Source: Bicyclus anynana
Taxonomy: Eukaryota > Arthropoda > Insecta > Lepidoptera > Nymphalidae
Assembly (NCBI RefSeq): GCF_947172395.1
Contig: NC_069097.1
Span: 10,090,142 to 10,154,141, forward strand
Direction: 5' to 3'
DNA: 64,000 nucleotides
Below the pieces are notes generated by a model. That model was given only the letters and a program-made list of their open reading frames with translations. It searched no databases and had not been told where the DNA came from. Shown here piece after piece: positions 1 through 13,104 of this stretch; within the stretch, counting starts at the first letter, position 1, and each line of letters opens with the position of its first letter. Made by a program: the position numbers and the translations under genes.

Positions 1-647
1 TTAAGAAATTCTTTGTTATACAGGTCTTCTTATCAACATTTTAAAAACAGAAAATAATTAATCAATAGACGTAAAAATTGCCTGCTCATCTTTCAGTCGT
101 CCGAGTCGAATCATTTGGGAATCAACAAATCAAATTAAGTTTAGGCAATCCTAAAGTGGAAATTATAATAATCCGTATTCCACTGAGCCTTTAACTTGAC
201 GTGCAAGGAACATTAGAATAAATTTTCTGAACAATCAAGCTAAAGCAAATTAGAACGAGTGGTCTCTGGCTAATGACCGCAATTATGACGTTGTTTATCT
301 GTCCGTTTACGATGCCATCAGGGAGAAATAATTTATACGTCAATAACTTTCTAATATATATCAATCAATAAATTTATTATTTATGGCTAGATAATAGCTT
401 TGCTGATTCGGAAAATAGTTTATGGACATTCCGATGGGAAATTTCCCGATGAGTAGTTGCCACCTACTCGCTTTTCCAAAAATATTCCGCGTGTGTCTGT
501 TTTGCTTTTTTTCATATTCACCTAGATTTCTAAGAGTTAATAGCTTCTCAACTAAATGGAAAACTAATGGTGATAAATGAAAGTTTAATGTGACATGACG
601 GGTATCAGCGACAGTTATTGTACCAATATTTTGTGGTAGAGGAAACA
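1..647. other. No feature identified
   Basis: AT-rich noncoding sequence. A 95-codon minus-strand open frame here has no recognisable domain and looks like chance. Confidence 0.5.
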
Positions 648-965
648 TCTCGAGCAGGTCCCAGGACTTGTGACCTTGAGAGTAGGTTTAAAGGATCCTT
701 TCACCTTTTCTGCCCGACATGTTCTCTATGCTCACACTAAATAATTTATGTTAAACAATAATTACAACATAAAACATTATTGCACAAAATCACTAATGCG
801 ACTGGCAGCGTGACGGTGTCTACGCTGCTTAACAAACAACTGAGCTCAAGTCATCAAATACCCTCTTATTTATACCAACACTGATACCTTCCCTCCACAA
901 TAACATAAATATTGAATATTAATACCACCTGTAATCGAGGAACTTGTAACACGAACCTTTAACGC
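648..965. repeat. Interspersed repeat family F1, copy 1
   Basis: Shares, in order, aggtcccaggacttgtg/ccttg, tgttctct, attgcacaaaatcactaa, gcgtgacggt, cctcttattt and gaggaacttgtaac with 41455-41800. Class unknown. Confidence 0.65.
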
Positions 966-1572
966 AACGTCGTTTAAATTTCCAATTTTTCGTGGTGTTA
1001 CGAATTAGTCTCTTGATCATGATACCCACTAGATGTCGATATTAAATGTTTTTTTTTCTGTACACTACATCGAAATAAGATGAGCATGGAAGACACAAAC
1101 AAATACGTTAAAAACGCTGCTTTAATATTGAAGTTTTCGTTAAAATCCATTCAGCTCTTTCCTACTATTACATAGGCAAGAATAAATCACAGACTTAAGT
1201 TTAATTTTTTTTTATTAGCATTGTATAGAAATAATAATTAAAGTTTTACACTACGCATTAACCTATAGAGGGTAGTTTGTGACTTATTCTGTAAAGTTTC
1301 GTGTTTAAATAAATTTTTAAACAACATAGATCAAGTCTGTTAAGAAAAAATACATATTTTTATATTCCTTTTTAACTGCAGGTGTTAAACGCTAAAACAC
1401 CTCAACACATCAAAAGATATGTAGCGAGCCCTCATTTTTCACAGCATGAAAATAGGACAGTGCATAAAAGACATTAATGAGTTGACAAACAACAATGGGC
1501 CGACGGTATTTATAAATACTACACGGCATAGATACGACGGCAATTAGGGTAGTGCGAACTGCGAGGCTTGCC
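966..1572. other. No feature identified
   Basis: AT-rich sequence without a coding signal or a repeat seen elsewhere in the window. Confidence 0.5.
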
Positions 1573-1877
1573 GCTCAGCTGGCCTATTCACTATTTTGGT
1601 CTTTATTATCAACCTATCAAAATAAACATCAAATAAATTACAAAATGTAATTTACTTGCTGTGTGATGTCCACCAGTAAGCACCGGATGATATTTGTTAC
1701 ATAGAATCTCAATTTCGCGTATGTCAACAAGCATACGTCAACGATAGTGAATTAGCCTTCAGCTGACCTATTCACTATTTTAATCTTTATTATCAACCTA
1801 TTAAAATAACAACCAGTAAGCACCGGATGACATTTTACATAGAATCTCAATTTGAAATATGTATAGTGAATTAGCCT
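1573..1877 (+). repeat. Two-copy tandem duplication
   Basis: ctattcactatttt..tctttattatcaacctat..agtaagcaccggatga..acatagaatctcaattt..tagtgaattagcct occurs at 1573-1757 and 1759-1877. The second copy has internal deletions. Confidence 0.8.
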
Positions 1878-1913
1878 GCTGGTCCGGTACACAACACACT
1901 GGTGTGCAAAAAA

Positions 1914-1990
1914 TTCATAGTATTAGATATGTCGTTAGCGCGTCAAAACTGAGGCAAAAAAGGTGGCTAATTGTCCTAATATCATTTAGT
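1914..1990 (+). repeat. Interspersed repeat family F5, copy 1
   Basis: ttagatatgtcgttagcgcg..aaaactgagg..gtggctaattgtcct is found reverse-complemented at 31165-31260. Confidence 0.6.
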
Positions 1991-2507
1991 CGCATAGTAA
2001 ACCACGAAAGTTATTTGAACAAATAATACCTAAATATTGTCTACAACGTAAAGTTGTGTGTTCAGAAAGATTTGAATTACTTTTTGCGGTAATTTTGTAG
2101 GCACGTAACATATCCAATAGTATAACTAGGTAGCTACTGTAAGCCACTGAGGAGTTCCCTTAATTGTCCCTCGTCTCCATCACCAGACCCCTAATGACAG
2201 TCGCAACCCGTCAGATATAAAATGCTCATCGATACAAATTAATTAAATCCAAACACAAGGTAACTGCTGTAAATTGACGAGGAATTCCCTCATCTGTGTG
2301 AAGGATTTATAGCAAAATTAAACAGGATTCTAATTATTTAATAAGATTTAATTTCACTTGTTACTTGATTACGATTACAGAACATGTTAACTCTAAGACG
2401 GCTGGGCACAGAATGGACAGATTATTTAGAGGTGTATTACCATTACATAATATTAAGTTACTCGAAGGATATTTTTGGTGTATTTGTAAATAACTTTTAC
2501 AACACTG

Positions 2508-2795
2508 TGCTTCGGCTCCATCAAACCATCATTGAATTATAGTGCTTTAAAATACTTAATGAAAACATTAGAAAACGCATTATTTGTCTCTAAAGTATTC
2601 GAAAATTCCCCTCAATTTCTCGAGGATCCTATCATCAGATCCTGACATGATTACTATGGGACCAATTGGAAAGCAAACCCTCTCAAATGAAGAAAGAATT
2701 TTTCAATGCGGTTCAGACGTCTTTGAGTAATCGGTGAACATACATACAAAAAAAATCCTCCTCCTTTTATTGAAGTCGGTTAAAAACGTAGCGAG
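2508..2795 (-). repeat. 'aaccgacttcc' repeat family, minus strand
   Basis: Reverse complement reads ttaaccgacttc..aaggaggagg..atgtcaggatctgatgat..cctcgagaaattgagggga, matching 29085-29400 in the same order. Confidence 0.7.
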
Positions 2796-3857
2796 TGTGT
2801 GTCTGTGTGACTATGTGACAGTCGGAGTAAGTGACGTGTCCGTCCACATTTAGCCCGGCAAGTGTTCTTGGCATGCCTCCCGGGCTCTTCCCGTTTTCAC
2901 GCGTACTCCGAAGCCGAATTTTCGTCGAAACACCGTTCGGTCATTCCCTTGGACGCGAACTGCGCTGCTAATTTATTACTAACACTCAATATAGTTTGTT
3001 CTGATGCAATAAACGCATTTTTATTCGAGAATGACATAATAACATTCAGGAAACATAACATTATTAGCACATTTTCGTAATATAGACTCGAAATATTATA
3101 GTGCTTATGAGATATTAACACTTTGCGTATACCTACGAATTTTGTTTACGATATTGCAGATAGGTATAATCACAGATTAAACAGACAGAGCGCACGGAAC
3201 ACGACAGTGTCGTAGCCGCTCCAAATACAAAATGCAAAAAACTAATACATTCTCGAGTCAGTGTGACACGAAGCATCGCATCCTAACGTCGCATCAGTAA
3301 TTTTTAATATTATTAAAGAAAAATGGCATCTTATGTTTTTAAATATTTTAAAAACTGACCAAATAACATAAAATGGAATATTTATTAATATATTAATTTA
3401 CGTAATTGATGTCAGTGTTAAATTTTGAAATACAAATTAAGAAAAAAGTTTGTACCCACGAGAATATTATGTGGATGTCAAGGAGACGCGTGACGTTTGG
3501 TTTTTTATAGGTCTCACCGGCTTTATCACGCTTCTTGTTACTTATTATGTATTTATTCTTTTTTCTGTGGGTACAGTGTAAAGATTTGTTTCATTAATCT
3601 CGCGCGGTGGCATGATGTTTGTAAAGTGCGCAATTAGGAGCGATTATTTACAGAAACAGGGACAGAACGACCGCTGCGGCGGACGGGACGCACCCTACGG
3701 TCCATTAGAGAGCGTAATCGCTTTTGACACTGGAATTTAGCTCGTTGCTTTGACTCATGTTTACTCGTATTGGTTTTTGCATAATGACATGCGTTCACAG
3801 ATTCACATCGCACGTGTCGGACGCATCGCATAAAACGGATTTTAATTTTACGGTAGA
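2796..3857. other. No feature identified
   Basis: Noncoding. Short overlapping open frames on both strands at 2.86-3.12 kb have no domain and compete with each other. Confidence 0.45.
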
Positions 3858-4275
3858 CTAGCGGAAGCCCGCGACTTCGTCCGCTTGGAAATCATTGTAA
3901 GCTTTCAAGCCCTATTTCAGCACTATAGGGGTTGAATTTTAAAAATTTTTGAATTACATTATATTTCGTAATTTTTTTATGATTTATGAACAAATTTTTA
4001 AAACTGTAACTCTAAAAATGAAGGACTTTCCATACAAACTTTCACCCCCTTCTTATTTTATTTTCACAATAAAACACAGACAGACAGACAAAAAATCGAA
4101 AAATAAATATTTTTAGCTTTGGTATCGATCATATGATGCCCCCCAACAAAAATTTTCAAAATGTCTATAATGTACCACTAGAAAGCTACGTTATTTGTGA
4201 GTTTCATAGACTATATTTTATCCCGGATACGGAAACTATCTGGGTGAAATCGGCGTCGGCTAGTATATAATATGT
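3858..4275 (-). mobile_element. Helitron-like or related repeat
   Basis: Starts CTAGCGGAAGCCCGCGACTT (inverted 3' hairpin end). It carries catacaaactttcaccccc and an acagacagacag run, and ends near gtcggctagtatataat. Degenerate. Confidence 0.5.
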
Positions 4276-4744
4276 AGACTCAACTTTACTCATCAAACCA
4301 CGTACCTTTACTCATCAAACCAAAAATCGATTATGAATATAATTATTATTCCATGCACGTAAGCGCATTTACATACTATCATATCGTATATTCAGGTGAA
4401 TGACGTCATAGTGAAGCGGTAATTCGCCATCTAAATAATTAGTTTAAGCTGTGTACCTACTCTAAAACTATAGACTAGCAACCCTCGCGTTTTTACCCGC
4501 ATAGTTCCGCTTTTCCTGGGAATACGAGCCTTTGTTTCTCGCAGATAGTTTTTCATCCATTCCCATTCCAATCCAAAATAAATTAAAATAGGTAGTAGGT
4601 AGTAGTAGTAGTAGTTTTGGAGCCTATTCGTAACAAACAAACATAAAATCAAATTCTATTATCTCTTTATAATATATGGGATAAAATCAACAAGCAGCCA
4701 AATGGGTGATTGGTGAGTAAATTTTTTTATAGTAAAGTAAATTA

Positions 4745-4835
4745 ATTTAAAACGCGGAAATGCCGCCAGTCAGTATTATTGCCACCATTCCACGTGGACA
4801 TGATTTGTATGTTATCAGGATAAGTTCCTTAAATT
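4745..4835 (+). repeat. LINE ORF 3' fragment (family L2)
   Basis: Encodes ASIIATIPRGHDLY. Nearly the same end is found on the minus strand at 36340-36410. Confidence 0.6.
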
Positions 4836-6590
4836 ATAGTCTTTCTCAATAAAAAAAATATATTAATCTAATAAGCATTTTTTCTCTGAAATAAGACATT
4901 TTTTCTATAATAATCAAAGCATTTTTTCATTCACTGCTTGGACAAAAATAATCTATGATTATAAAAGAAAACTACCTACATCTGTCTGTGAAGTACCTAC
5001 ATCTGTCATGAATTTGAATAGATAGGTACATGACATGACGTATAACAAACAATACAAGTACCTATATAATAAGATATGAATTATAGTTAGAGTTAAAACT
5101 AAAATCTGTAATCGTGTTACTCAATTCCGCATTGATAGCAAACCAGAGCCAATTCTCTATTTTACGATCATTACTACTTTTGAATTTAATGTAACTTCAG
5201 CATTACGGCTCCTGATTGCTGCTTTATCGGTAAATTAAGTGCATTCAATCAATTCTCTTAGTCACGGATCGAATCTTTTGGGTACTTCTCTTAGAATACT
5301 TTTCATAGATCAAATGGCAAAAGCTTTTTCCTTAGTCTTTTAAAATGACATAGTTATAGCATTGATATTTGCACATCAATGATATACCTGACAAATCACG
5401 TCATATACACAGAAAGCCTAAAGTTGAAAACTCAAGTGATAGGTACCACTGTTTAATGTCTAATTTATACGTACCTGAAATAGTTTTTTACTAGAGATTG
5501 GCCAATGAAAGTAACGACTGAAATCACCTGACAAAGGAGATTATTCATTTTGGGCCCTTTTTGAAAGTGCCGGCCAACAAAAAAAATTGGTACGAATCGT
5601 TAGAACTTGCCATTTGGAGTATGTACCTATGTGTATGAGTACTATGGCATAAAAGTTGTAGGAGGGCTCTGATTAGTAGTATTTGAAACTACCTATTAAG
5701 TAAATAAAAAAGAATGTTATACATATTTTGGTAAAGTGTTCATGTGTTGGTATCATTGAGATCAAACTACCTAACTAAGGTAAACATATTAAAGATATTG
5801 CACGTTTACACTTAAAGTGAAATATTCCACGCCGCAGACTTCAGCTACTTATATAAAGCTGTCAATATACCTGTATACCTGAATTTATAAATACTTCACG
5901 TTTCAACTCAACGATTGAATAGGTATTACCACTTCTTTGTTTCCCAGTTAAACTTATAAGGTACTTATATAAGGGTTCCATTTCATTGTTACTTGTTTGC
6001 ACGGGCTTCAACACAAACAGAACGCTATTTCACAACGGACCCATTATTCTTTAGAAAGTTTATCGAGAAAATTAAATTGTAAATGTCATGAACCCATTCG
6101 TCAGTTGACTTTTCCTTTCAAAGCCCAAACAAATATTTGGTAGACCAACACAAGAAAACATGATTTACGCACTACAGGAAAAATAATAAATCAACTCTAA
6201 CAACAGCTGCGTTCAAGTATTTGTCTGAGGCCATCGACACGGTGCAAACGGTGACAAGGGACCGACTGTTTCTTGTCGTCTATAAGTGTTTTAACATGAG
6301 GCGACGACGTAGGTCATGTGGTGTATTTTTGTCCTCTCCTTGATACAGGGCTACCGCATATTATACGAGTAAGTTTAATATTAACTCTTTCGTCAGCCCC
6401 CGCGTATGTCGATTTCATTCGGTCATCTGACGGCTCTAGCGAAATAGAATTGCGTGACTAACGTACGAATAACAGTCATAACGTTATATCAATATGTACA
6501 CAGATGTTCTTTTGCGTTATATGTATGTGGTGACTTCATTAAGGGAATTTAATAAGGCTCTTTAAATAGTTTTTTCTAAATTAAAATCAT
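4836..6590. other. No feature identified
   Basis: AT-rich noncoding sequence. No coding signal seen. Confidence 0.45.
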
Positions 6591-6890
6591 CATCATCATA
6601 TCAGCCGATGGACATCCACTGCAGGACATAGGCCTTTTGTAGGGACCTCTAAACTGCATGCTCTTCGAACTATGTGCCCCGCCCATTGTCATTGCAGCTT
6701 CGTAACTCGTTGAGCTATGTCGGTGCTTTAAGTTCTTCTACGGATCTCCTCATTTCTGATTCGATCACGCAGAGATACTCAGAAATGAGGAGATCCGCAG
6801 AAGTCATAAGTGCTCAGAGTCACACAGCGATGCGAGCTATGTAGCTCGTTCCATCGCTGTGTGACTCTGAGCCTTCTTATGGGGCCCATA
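6591..6890 (-). repeat. RTE-like LINE C-terminus with internal inverted duplications
   Basis: Minus strand encodes pieces of the tail found at 17.7 and 31.0 kb (SLRDRIRNEEIRRRT..., ...YVLQWMSIG) and ends in catcatcat on the plus strand. Two nested palindromes at 6735-6872 duplicate the SESHSD and RNEEIR coding parts in reverse. Confidence 0.7.
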
Positions 6891-7395
6891 GTTAGCGACC
6901 AAGTCATAAATTAAAATATTGTAATAATAATATTAAAATGAAATATTACCCCGTTGGCTTTGTCTAAGACCTATAACAATATATTGTAATATTATTTGGA
7001 TAAAATAGGAACCTACGTGTTAATAAAAGAGGATGCTTGACCGAGGCTAATTTGCATCTGCATGCGAATCCATTTTAGTATTCATTTCGAATAATTCGTT
7101 GCTAATACTCGTATACCTAATGCGTTTTTCATTTTATACGTATTGGGGAATATTTGAGGGACAGATTTTTGAAATGTAAACTAAACACCTTACCCTTACC
7201 ACCTTACCCTTATTTGAATGAGTATTTCTGTTTTTCTTTTGTTATTCTAAAATATAAACAAATCCTTATCCAATGATGGCCCTTGTGCTTATCTAACGCG
7301 CTAGACTAAATTCCAAAATTCGGCTCCCCAGCTACTCGTATTTGTATAAAAAGTCATTGAAACGTTTATGCCATCATAAAACAAAGTGGAGTTTT

Positions 7396-7880
7396 TAGGG
7401 TTCCGTACTCCACCAGGAACCCTTATAGTTTCGCCATGTCCCTCTGTCTGTCCGTTAAGCGCAGAGACTTTTACTACTAGAAAGCTGTAATTTAACATGA
7501 TTATGTATATTATTTTCATTTCATTAAATATAACAAAGACTTGAAATGAAATCTTGAAAAATATTTTTTCTTATTAGGGTAAGTACCCCCCCCCCCCCCC
7601 TACATGTAAAATGCGGATGATTTTTTTTTTACTCGTTTAACTCATAGTGTGGGGTATTATTTAATAGGTCTTAAAAGATAATATGATAGGGATTTGTAAA
7701 ATATTAAAGTTTTAAGAGCAAATTTTTGAGTCAAGTGTTCCCCTTTCTACCAGCTAAACGGCTGTTTATGGTAGTTGCGTGAAAAATATCACAGAAGACA
7801 TATAATAAAAATTGAAGGAAAACTATAACTGCTAAGTAGCAATTGCTATTCAAAGAATTATAGTCAACCAACTTAAAAAA
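7396..7880 (+). repeat. Interspersed repeat family F2 ('ggttccgta...ggaaccc')
   Basis: gggttccgtactccaccagg aacccttatagtttcgccatgtc and ctactagaaagct are shared with 28488-28700. The 3' part has a 15-base C run (7586-7600) after ttattagggtaagta. Confidence 0.65.
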
Positions 7881-7891
7881 CGTACTCACAG

Positions 7892-8543
7892 CTCATAAAA
7901 TAAAAAAAAAAAATTAAAGAAATACAACGTGCCCATTTTTCTGGGGCCCCATTTTATGAATTTGCAACGGACCTCGCAAGTGGTATGTATAACTAGTTAC
8001 GTCACTGCGTCAATCTATATTTTTTTCTGTAATCTGTTCCTTGTTCCGGTTTTCTAATCACAAAATGATTACAGTAGCGGGTTACGATAGTTACGCCCTA
8101 GGTACTCGGAACTCATAAAATTTAACAAAAAAAATAATAAAAAGAAATACGTGTCCATTTTCCTGGGGCCCCATCTTCTGAATTTGCAACGGACCTCGCT
8201 AATATACCTACTCGTAGTTACGTCACTGCGTCAATCTATATTTTTTTCAGTAATCTGTTTCCTCTCCTTGTTCCGGTTTTCTAATCACAAAATGATTACA
8301 GTAACGGGTTACGATAGTTACGAACTAGGTACTCGGAACTCATAAATTTTAACAAAAAAAAAATAAAGAAATACGTGTCCATTTTCCTGGGGCCCCATCT
8401 TATGTATTTGCAACGGACCTCGCTAATATACCCACTTGTAGTTACGTAACTGCGTCAATCTATATTTTTTCAGTAATCTGTTCCCTGTTCCGGTTTTCTA
8501 ATCACAGAATGATTACAGTAACGGGTTACGATAGTTACGCCGT
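7892..8543 (+). repeat. Three tandem ~222-bp repeats with CRE-like sites
   Basis: Units start near 7892, 8112 and 8339. Landmark ctggggcccc recurs at 7941, 8163 and 8387, and ttacgtca(a/c) at 7997, 8218 and 8442 (third changed to ttacgtaa). Each has ggttttctaatcaca and gattacagta followed by gggttacgatagttacg. Not seen elsewhere in the window. Confidence 0.9.
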
Positions 8544-8549
8544 ACCCGC

Positions 8550-8568
8550 TTACGTCACGCGTATAAAA
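8550..8568 (+). promoter_or_regulatory. Possible core promoter: CRE-like site plus TATA box
   Basis: TTACGTCA at 8550-8557 lies 4 bases before TATAAAA at 8562-8568. An initiator-like CTCAATC with its A at 8595 lies 33 bases downstream of the first T. It follows three tandem repeats carrying the same CRE-like word. Confidence 0.5.
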
Positions 8569-8594
8569 GTAATAAGAAATCGGAGCGCGTGCTC

Positions 8595-8761
8595 AATCTA
8601 GTCCAAGACATTGACCTATCTATTTGTCCGGCCGGCATTAGAGCGAATGTGCCGCACGGCTCCACAAATATATACGGAGCGATATTTTGGGTACGGCTGC
8701 TGGATACATCACTTATAATGCTCTCAGAAGGGTCACGGCTTGCTTGCAACTGCAGTGCACA
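8595..8761 (+). other. Possible noncoding first exon
   Basis: GC-richer than its surroundings, from the putative start to a strong donor, TGCACA|GTAAGT. The only ATG frame inside is about 23 codons, so it would be 5' untranslated sequence. No acceptor can be assigned. Confidence 0.35.
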
Positions 8762-8841
8762 GTAAGTTTTACGACGCTTTGTGTTCTATTTTTAAAATGT
8801 AATCGTTTATATTCTTATACCTAAAATATTTTATTAAAGAA

Positions 8842-9250
8842 CTAGCGGACGCCTGTAACATCGTCCGCGTGGAATTTAGTTTTTCACAAATCTCTCGGGA
8901 ACCATGGATTTTTCCGATATAAAAAGTAGCCTACGTGGTAATCCATGCTATGATATATCTCAATACCAAAATTTAGCTGAAATTTGGTTTGAAATTCGGT
9001 TAAGTAGTCGAGGCGTAAAAGAGTAACAAACATTCATATAATTAAAATCATCAGTTTTCGCACATCTCGGGAAATCATGGATTATTTTCGGGATAAAAAG
9101 TAGCCTATGTGTTAATCCAGAGTAAAATCCATTTCCGTTCCAAATTTTAGCCAAATCGCTTTAGCAGTAGCGGTGTTAAAGAGTAACAAACATCCAAACA
9201 TACATGCAAACATCCATACAAACTTTTGCTTTTTTAATATTAGTAGGACT
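8842..9250 (-). mobile_element. Two tandem Helitron-like copies, minus strand
   Basis: CTAG at 8842, then cggacgcctgtaacatcgtccgcg (inverted hairpin), aaccatggatttttccga and aagagtaacaaaca. A second partial copy (aatcatggattattttcggg) follows and ends near tttttaatattagtagg. Confidence 0.65.
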
Positions 9251-10176
9251 AGTAGGATAGGATTATAGTATTAGGGACTTAAAAAGGACATAATTGGCTA
9301 GTTGGCACTTTTATGGTCTTCAATTGTTCATTATCATTCTACTAGATTGAAAAAAAAATCATCTTACTTTTTTCGAAACGTAATTAGATGCGAAAATTTT
9401 AATTTTTAAATATATATGACAATACGAACTAAAACGCCATGATGGTCCATATTTTAGCTGTTTCATGACGTCACGTTAACAAATCCTTTACCAACTGGAG
9501 TGTTTGACAAAAATAGTTAATAATTGACGTTTAGTACATCAAGTGACATTGCGACGTCACAAAAAGGATGACAGCGTTTTTGACGTTTTCGTTCTCTCAA
9601 GATAATCTCGTTGTCACAAGATAAAATAAGATTATGTTAAGATTTTTGGAAATTTCAACTTCAAAGAGGAAATGGAAGTGAGAACTTTGTAGGAAAGTGT
9701 ATTTCTTTGAAGGTAGAAACAAAATAATTAATAAAATAGAACAGTACGCCTACCCAACATGAATAAATAATAACGCACTTGAGCTTATTTGAATAATCAC
9801 ATTTCGTGGGGTGGAAATGGCGGTGAAATTTAAACTTTCAAATACAAATTATCTTAATAAACTGTACCGAGCTGTATTTTTTGTATTACTTTTTTCTGTT
9901 ACCAACAAGCATAACTAACAAGAAAACGAACAAACAAACTAATCATAAGTCTTCAAAATTTCGTAAAACTCAGGCTGTATGGTCAACGATCTTTGAATGT
10001 CCCCGTTGTGGACAAATTAATGAAAAAATGTCGTAGAAGGTTCTAGCAAACTTTTTTGATAAAGTAATGATTTCATTATTAAAGTAGAATTATCAAGATT
10101 TTTTTAGATATAATTAAATTGCCAGGTGTAAGCAAGTGCCGAGGATGGGCGTTTGCTTTTCCACCTTTTAAATAAC

Positions 10177-10183
<7 letters not shown>
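9251..10183. other. No feature identified
   Basis: AT-rich noncoding sequence. Confidence 0.4.
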
Positions 10184-10208
<25 letters not shown>

Positions 10209-10310
10209 TAACAGCTGAGGGGCATCCACTGCTGGACGTAGAAAATAGACATCTTGCATGGACTTCCATAACTCACGGTCTCTAGCCACTAGCATCCAAT
10301 GTTTCAAACC
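10184..10310 (-). repeat. RTE-like LINE 3' tail with (ATC)n
   Basis: Minus strand encodes ARDRELWKSMQDVYFLRPAVD, a decayed form of the ARDR..WKS.QEAYVQQW tail, followed by a GAT-type microsatellite (10182-10207). Confidence 0.65.
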
Positions 10311-11629
10311 CTTAACGCAGGCACATATCCGTTAGCATCGTACGTATCGGACGCATAAAATTATATATAAGGAAGATAAAAACCGTACGATGCGGATCAG
10401 TGGACGCACTTGTATGACTTTCACTTTGATCCGTTTGATGCGATGCGTCCGAAACGTACGATGCGGATCTATAGACACCTACCGTTATCCAGCATTTACA
10501 TAACTTAGGTATACGTAGCGCAAATTACTAAACCTTTTAAAGTGTTATAGATAATTGTATCTTTAATGTTCTAAAAACGTAAGTATTAATACAACTTTTG
10601 GTTCGAATAATAAAAAAATAGTGTAAAAATATCGCGTGCCTGCAATTAAAAACAAAACACGTTACGTAGTCCTTCTAGATTTCGTTATCAAAAATTTTAT
10701 ACAATATTTTAGAATGATCGTTATCTCGTTCACAGTACGCCGTCGCCTAGAACTTTTGTGTACACGGTTGCTATAATTAAAACGCAAAATCCATTTCACG
10801 AGAACAGTTAGTATATTCCTACGAGTGCCTAGGCACCGTAAAAAACGGGCGTGATGTTTTGGTTTATATAAAAATTAAAATTTCATTAGAATTTTGGTAA
10901 GAATAAGGTCTCATTCGCATGAGCGCTAAAAAAGCGATGCGTTGGCGGGCGGAAATCCGAAATGAAGTTGAATAAAGGTCTATTTCCCAACGCCTCAAAT
11001 TAAAAATGCAACACAGCTCGTTTAAAAAGCGTCGTGTTTTAAAAACGCTGTTGTGTGAACATATTCTTGAGAATGCATTTGTTGTACTTGAACGCTTTTT
11101 TAACGTCCGTTAAAAAGACTCACGTGCGAATGAGGGCTAAAGCTTCAACGAAAAAGCGATGCGTTAATAATTTAGTGAGAGTTTAAACGAAAAACATAAG
11201 TGTAATCTAGATATAAGAAGAGACCGCACGCCAGGGAGCAAAGCTCTGCAGAGCCACTACCCAAGTCACTATTTTGTAAGTTTTTGTCTTACTTTAATCA
11301 TGTGTTAAATTTTTTCATCGTTTTTTTTTAATTTCATATTGTATGTTTGTGTTGTACTCAGGTAAATAAAACATTTTGTTATTATTTATTATTATTATTA
11401 AAAAGCAATCAAAATACTTTTTGCTTTACTTTGCTCCCAATATGTGAAATGTTTAATCAACCGGTATTGTTCCGGTAGTCGTTTTAGTCAATGGACTTAT
11501 ATTACGACTTACGAGTAGGAGTTTAGCCGATTGAGTTTCAGAGTTCAATCAAACTAATACTCAATAAAACCGCGAACAAAACTCATCACACAACATCAGT
11601 GTTAGTGAAGCTTTTAAAAGCTTTGTGAC

Positions 11630-11983
11630 GTGTTTAAAAATATTTATCGACACTCATCCGTTGCGGGTTGTTTTAATGGTGCTGATAGACTTGAGCATTC
11701 ACTTGTAATGAGCATTCGTGCGATTGTTACTTTACAGGATAAAATCTTTTTAACAAAGGACTTCAAAATCACAAAAATATTTTTAAATAAATTGTGTATT
11801 ATTTTTCTTATTGTGATTAACTTAATAATATTTTTTTTATTCACTATCGTTTCTTTTAAAAATTATTTTTACTTGTTATATCTACTTTATATTGTTACTT
11901 TCTTTGTAACTGTATGTGGCCTTATTATTGTTTATTTTATATTTTTTGTACATATTTTGTTAAACGCTGTTAGTTACAAATAA
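11630..11983 (+). other. Open frame of 90-117 codons with hydrophobic segments, doubtful
   Basis: The ATG at about 11708 opens 92 codons, MSIRAIVTLQDK..., with three strongly hydrophobic stretches. It ends just before overlapping AATAAA hexamers (~11983-11995). The hydrophobicity may only reflect AT-rich TTT/ATT/TTA codons. No family recognised. Confidence 0.15.
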
Positions 11984-12019
11984 ATAAATAAAAAAAACGA
12001 AAAATTACATCGTATGTAC

Positions 12020-12480
12020 TTTATAAAAGCCGTTCTGAAAGAAACAGGAAAGAACTGTCTTTCAATCCTAAAACTTTATTATTTAATCGGCTTAAGTTAA
12101 TGCATCACTATGTTGGCACCTCCTTCAAAGTGATCAGAAGGTAGCACATACGATGTTATTTTTCGCTTATTAGATTTTTTTGTAATTTCGGAGTCGGTTG
12201 AACTTTTTTGTTACAAATATTTTATTTTTCTGTTTTAGTGTGTTCTAGCACAGTGAACGATAGCGCCACAGTACAGAAAATTTCGTTATTTTCATTTAAC
12301 ACAAAATTACTGGACCGATTTTCATGAAAATTGAATGGGATTAATCTGCAAGTTTACTCTTTCAAATAAAACAAAGAATTTTCAAAATCGGTTAAGAAAT
12401 GATGAAGTTATGAGGTAACAAACATAAAAAACATACGGGTAGAATTGAGAAACTTTTTTTTGAAGTCGATTAAAAATACG
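12020..12480. repeat. Fold-back repeat family H, partial copy
   Basis: caaagtgatcagaaggtagc, atacgatgttatttttcgc and gagtcggttgaa match the right arm of 29999-30345. The sequence continues as ccgattttcatgaaaattgaatgg, as in 57640-57775. Confidence 0.7.
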
Positions 12481-13104
12481 AGAAAATTTTAGCGAGCATT
12501 CTATAGAGCGTTCTGTCGAGCATTTTAGCGAGCGATAGCGTTCAGATTCTTGAATTGTCAAGATGTTCGTAGCAATATTTGGCTCTACGCCTGTCTCGGC
12601 TCGTTGTTCAGTTTGACAAATGTAAAAACGGCGAATGCTTGATGTTCTGTTACAAGTTAATGTTCAAGTCTGTCAGCACCTTAAGAGTAAACGTAAATTG
12701 AATTTGACCTTTGAATACAGTGAGACGTTATTACGCCTACTGTAGTATTTCATTGCAGAATGGTGGTAGGTTTCAGTTTGAGGTAAGTTTGACATATCTA
12801 GACATTGAGAAAGCTTTAGTCGATTATTAAATATTGATTAATAAATAAATTGTTCTCCAGCCCTAGTACCTATAAATATTGATTAATGAATAAATGTTCT
12901 CCAGCCCTAGTATAGGTAGGTATTAAATATGAATTAAAATTGAAAGGAACATTCGTAAATTCCCATTACGGCTGTAAAAAGCCTTCAAGAGATACACGAG
13001 TACAAAATATATAAGTAAGTTTGAAAGATTTCTTAACAGTCGACATACCTCGTTGTATCGTACAATAACGATAAATATAATATAGTAACTACTTCATTAG
13101 TACA

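Noticed and set aside
7586..7600. 15-base C run as a functional site
   Set aside because: It is part of repeat family F2 and may also be a sequencing or assembly slippage.
8151..8345. 64-codon plus-strand frame
   Set aside because: Lies across the tandem repeat units. The other units do not keep it open.
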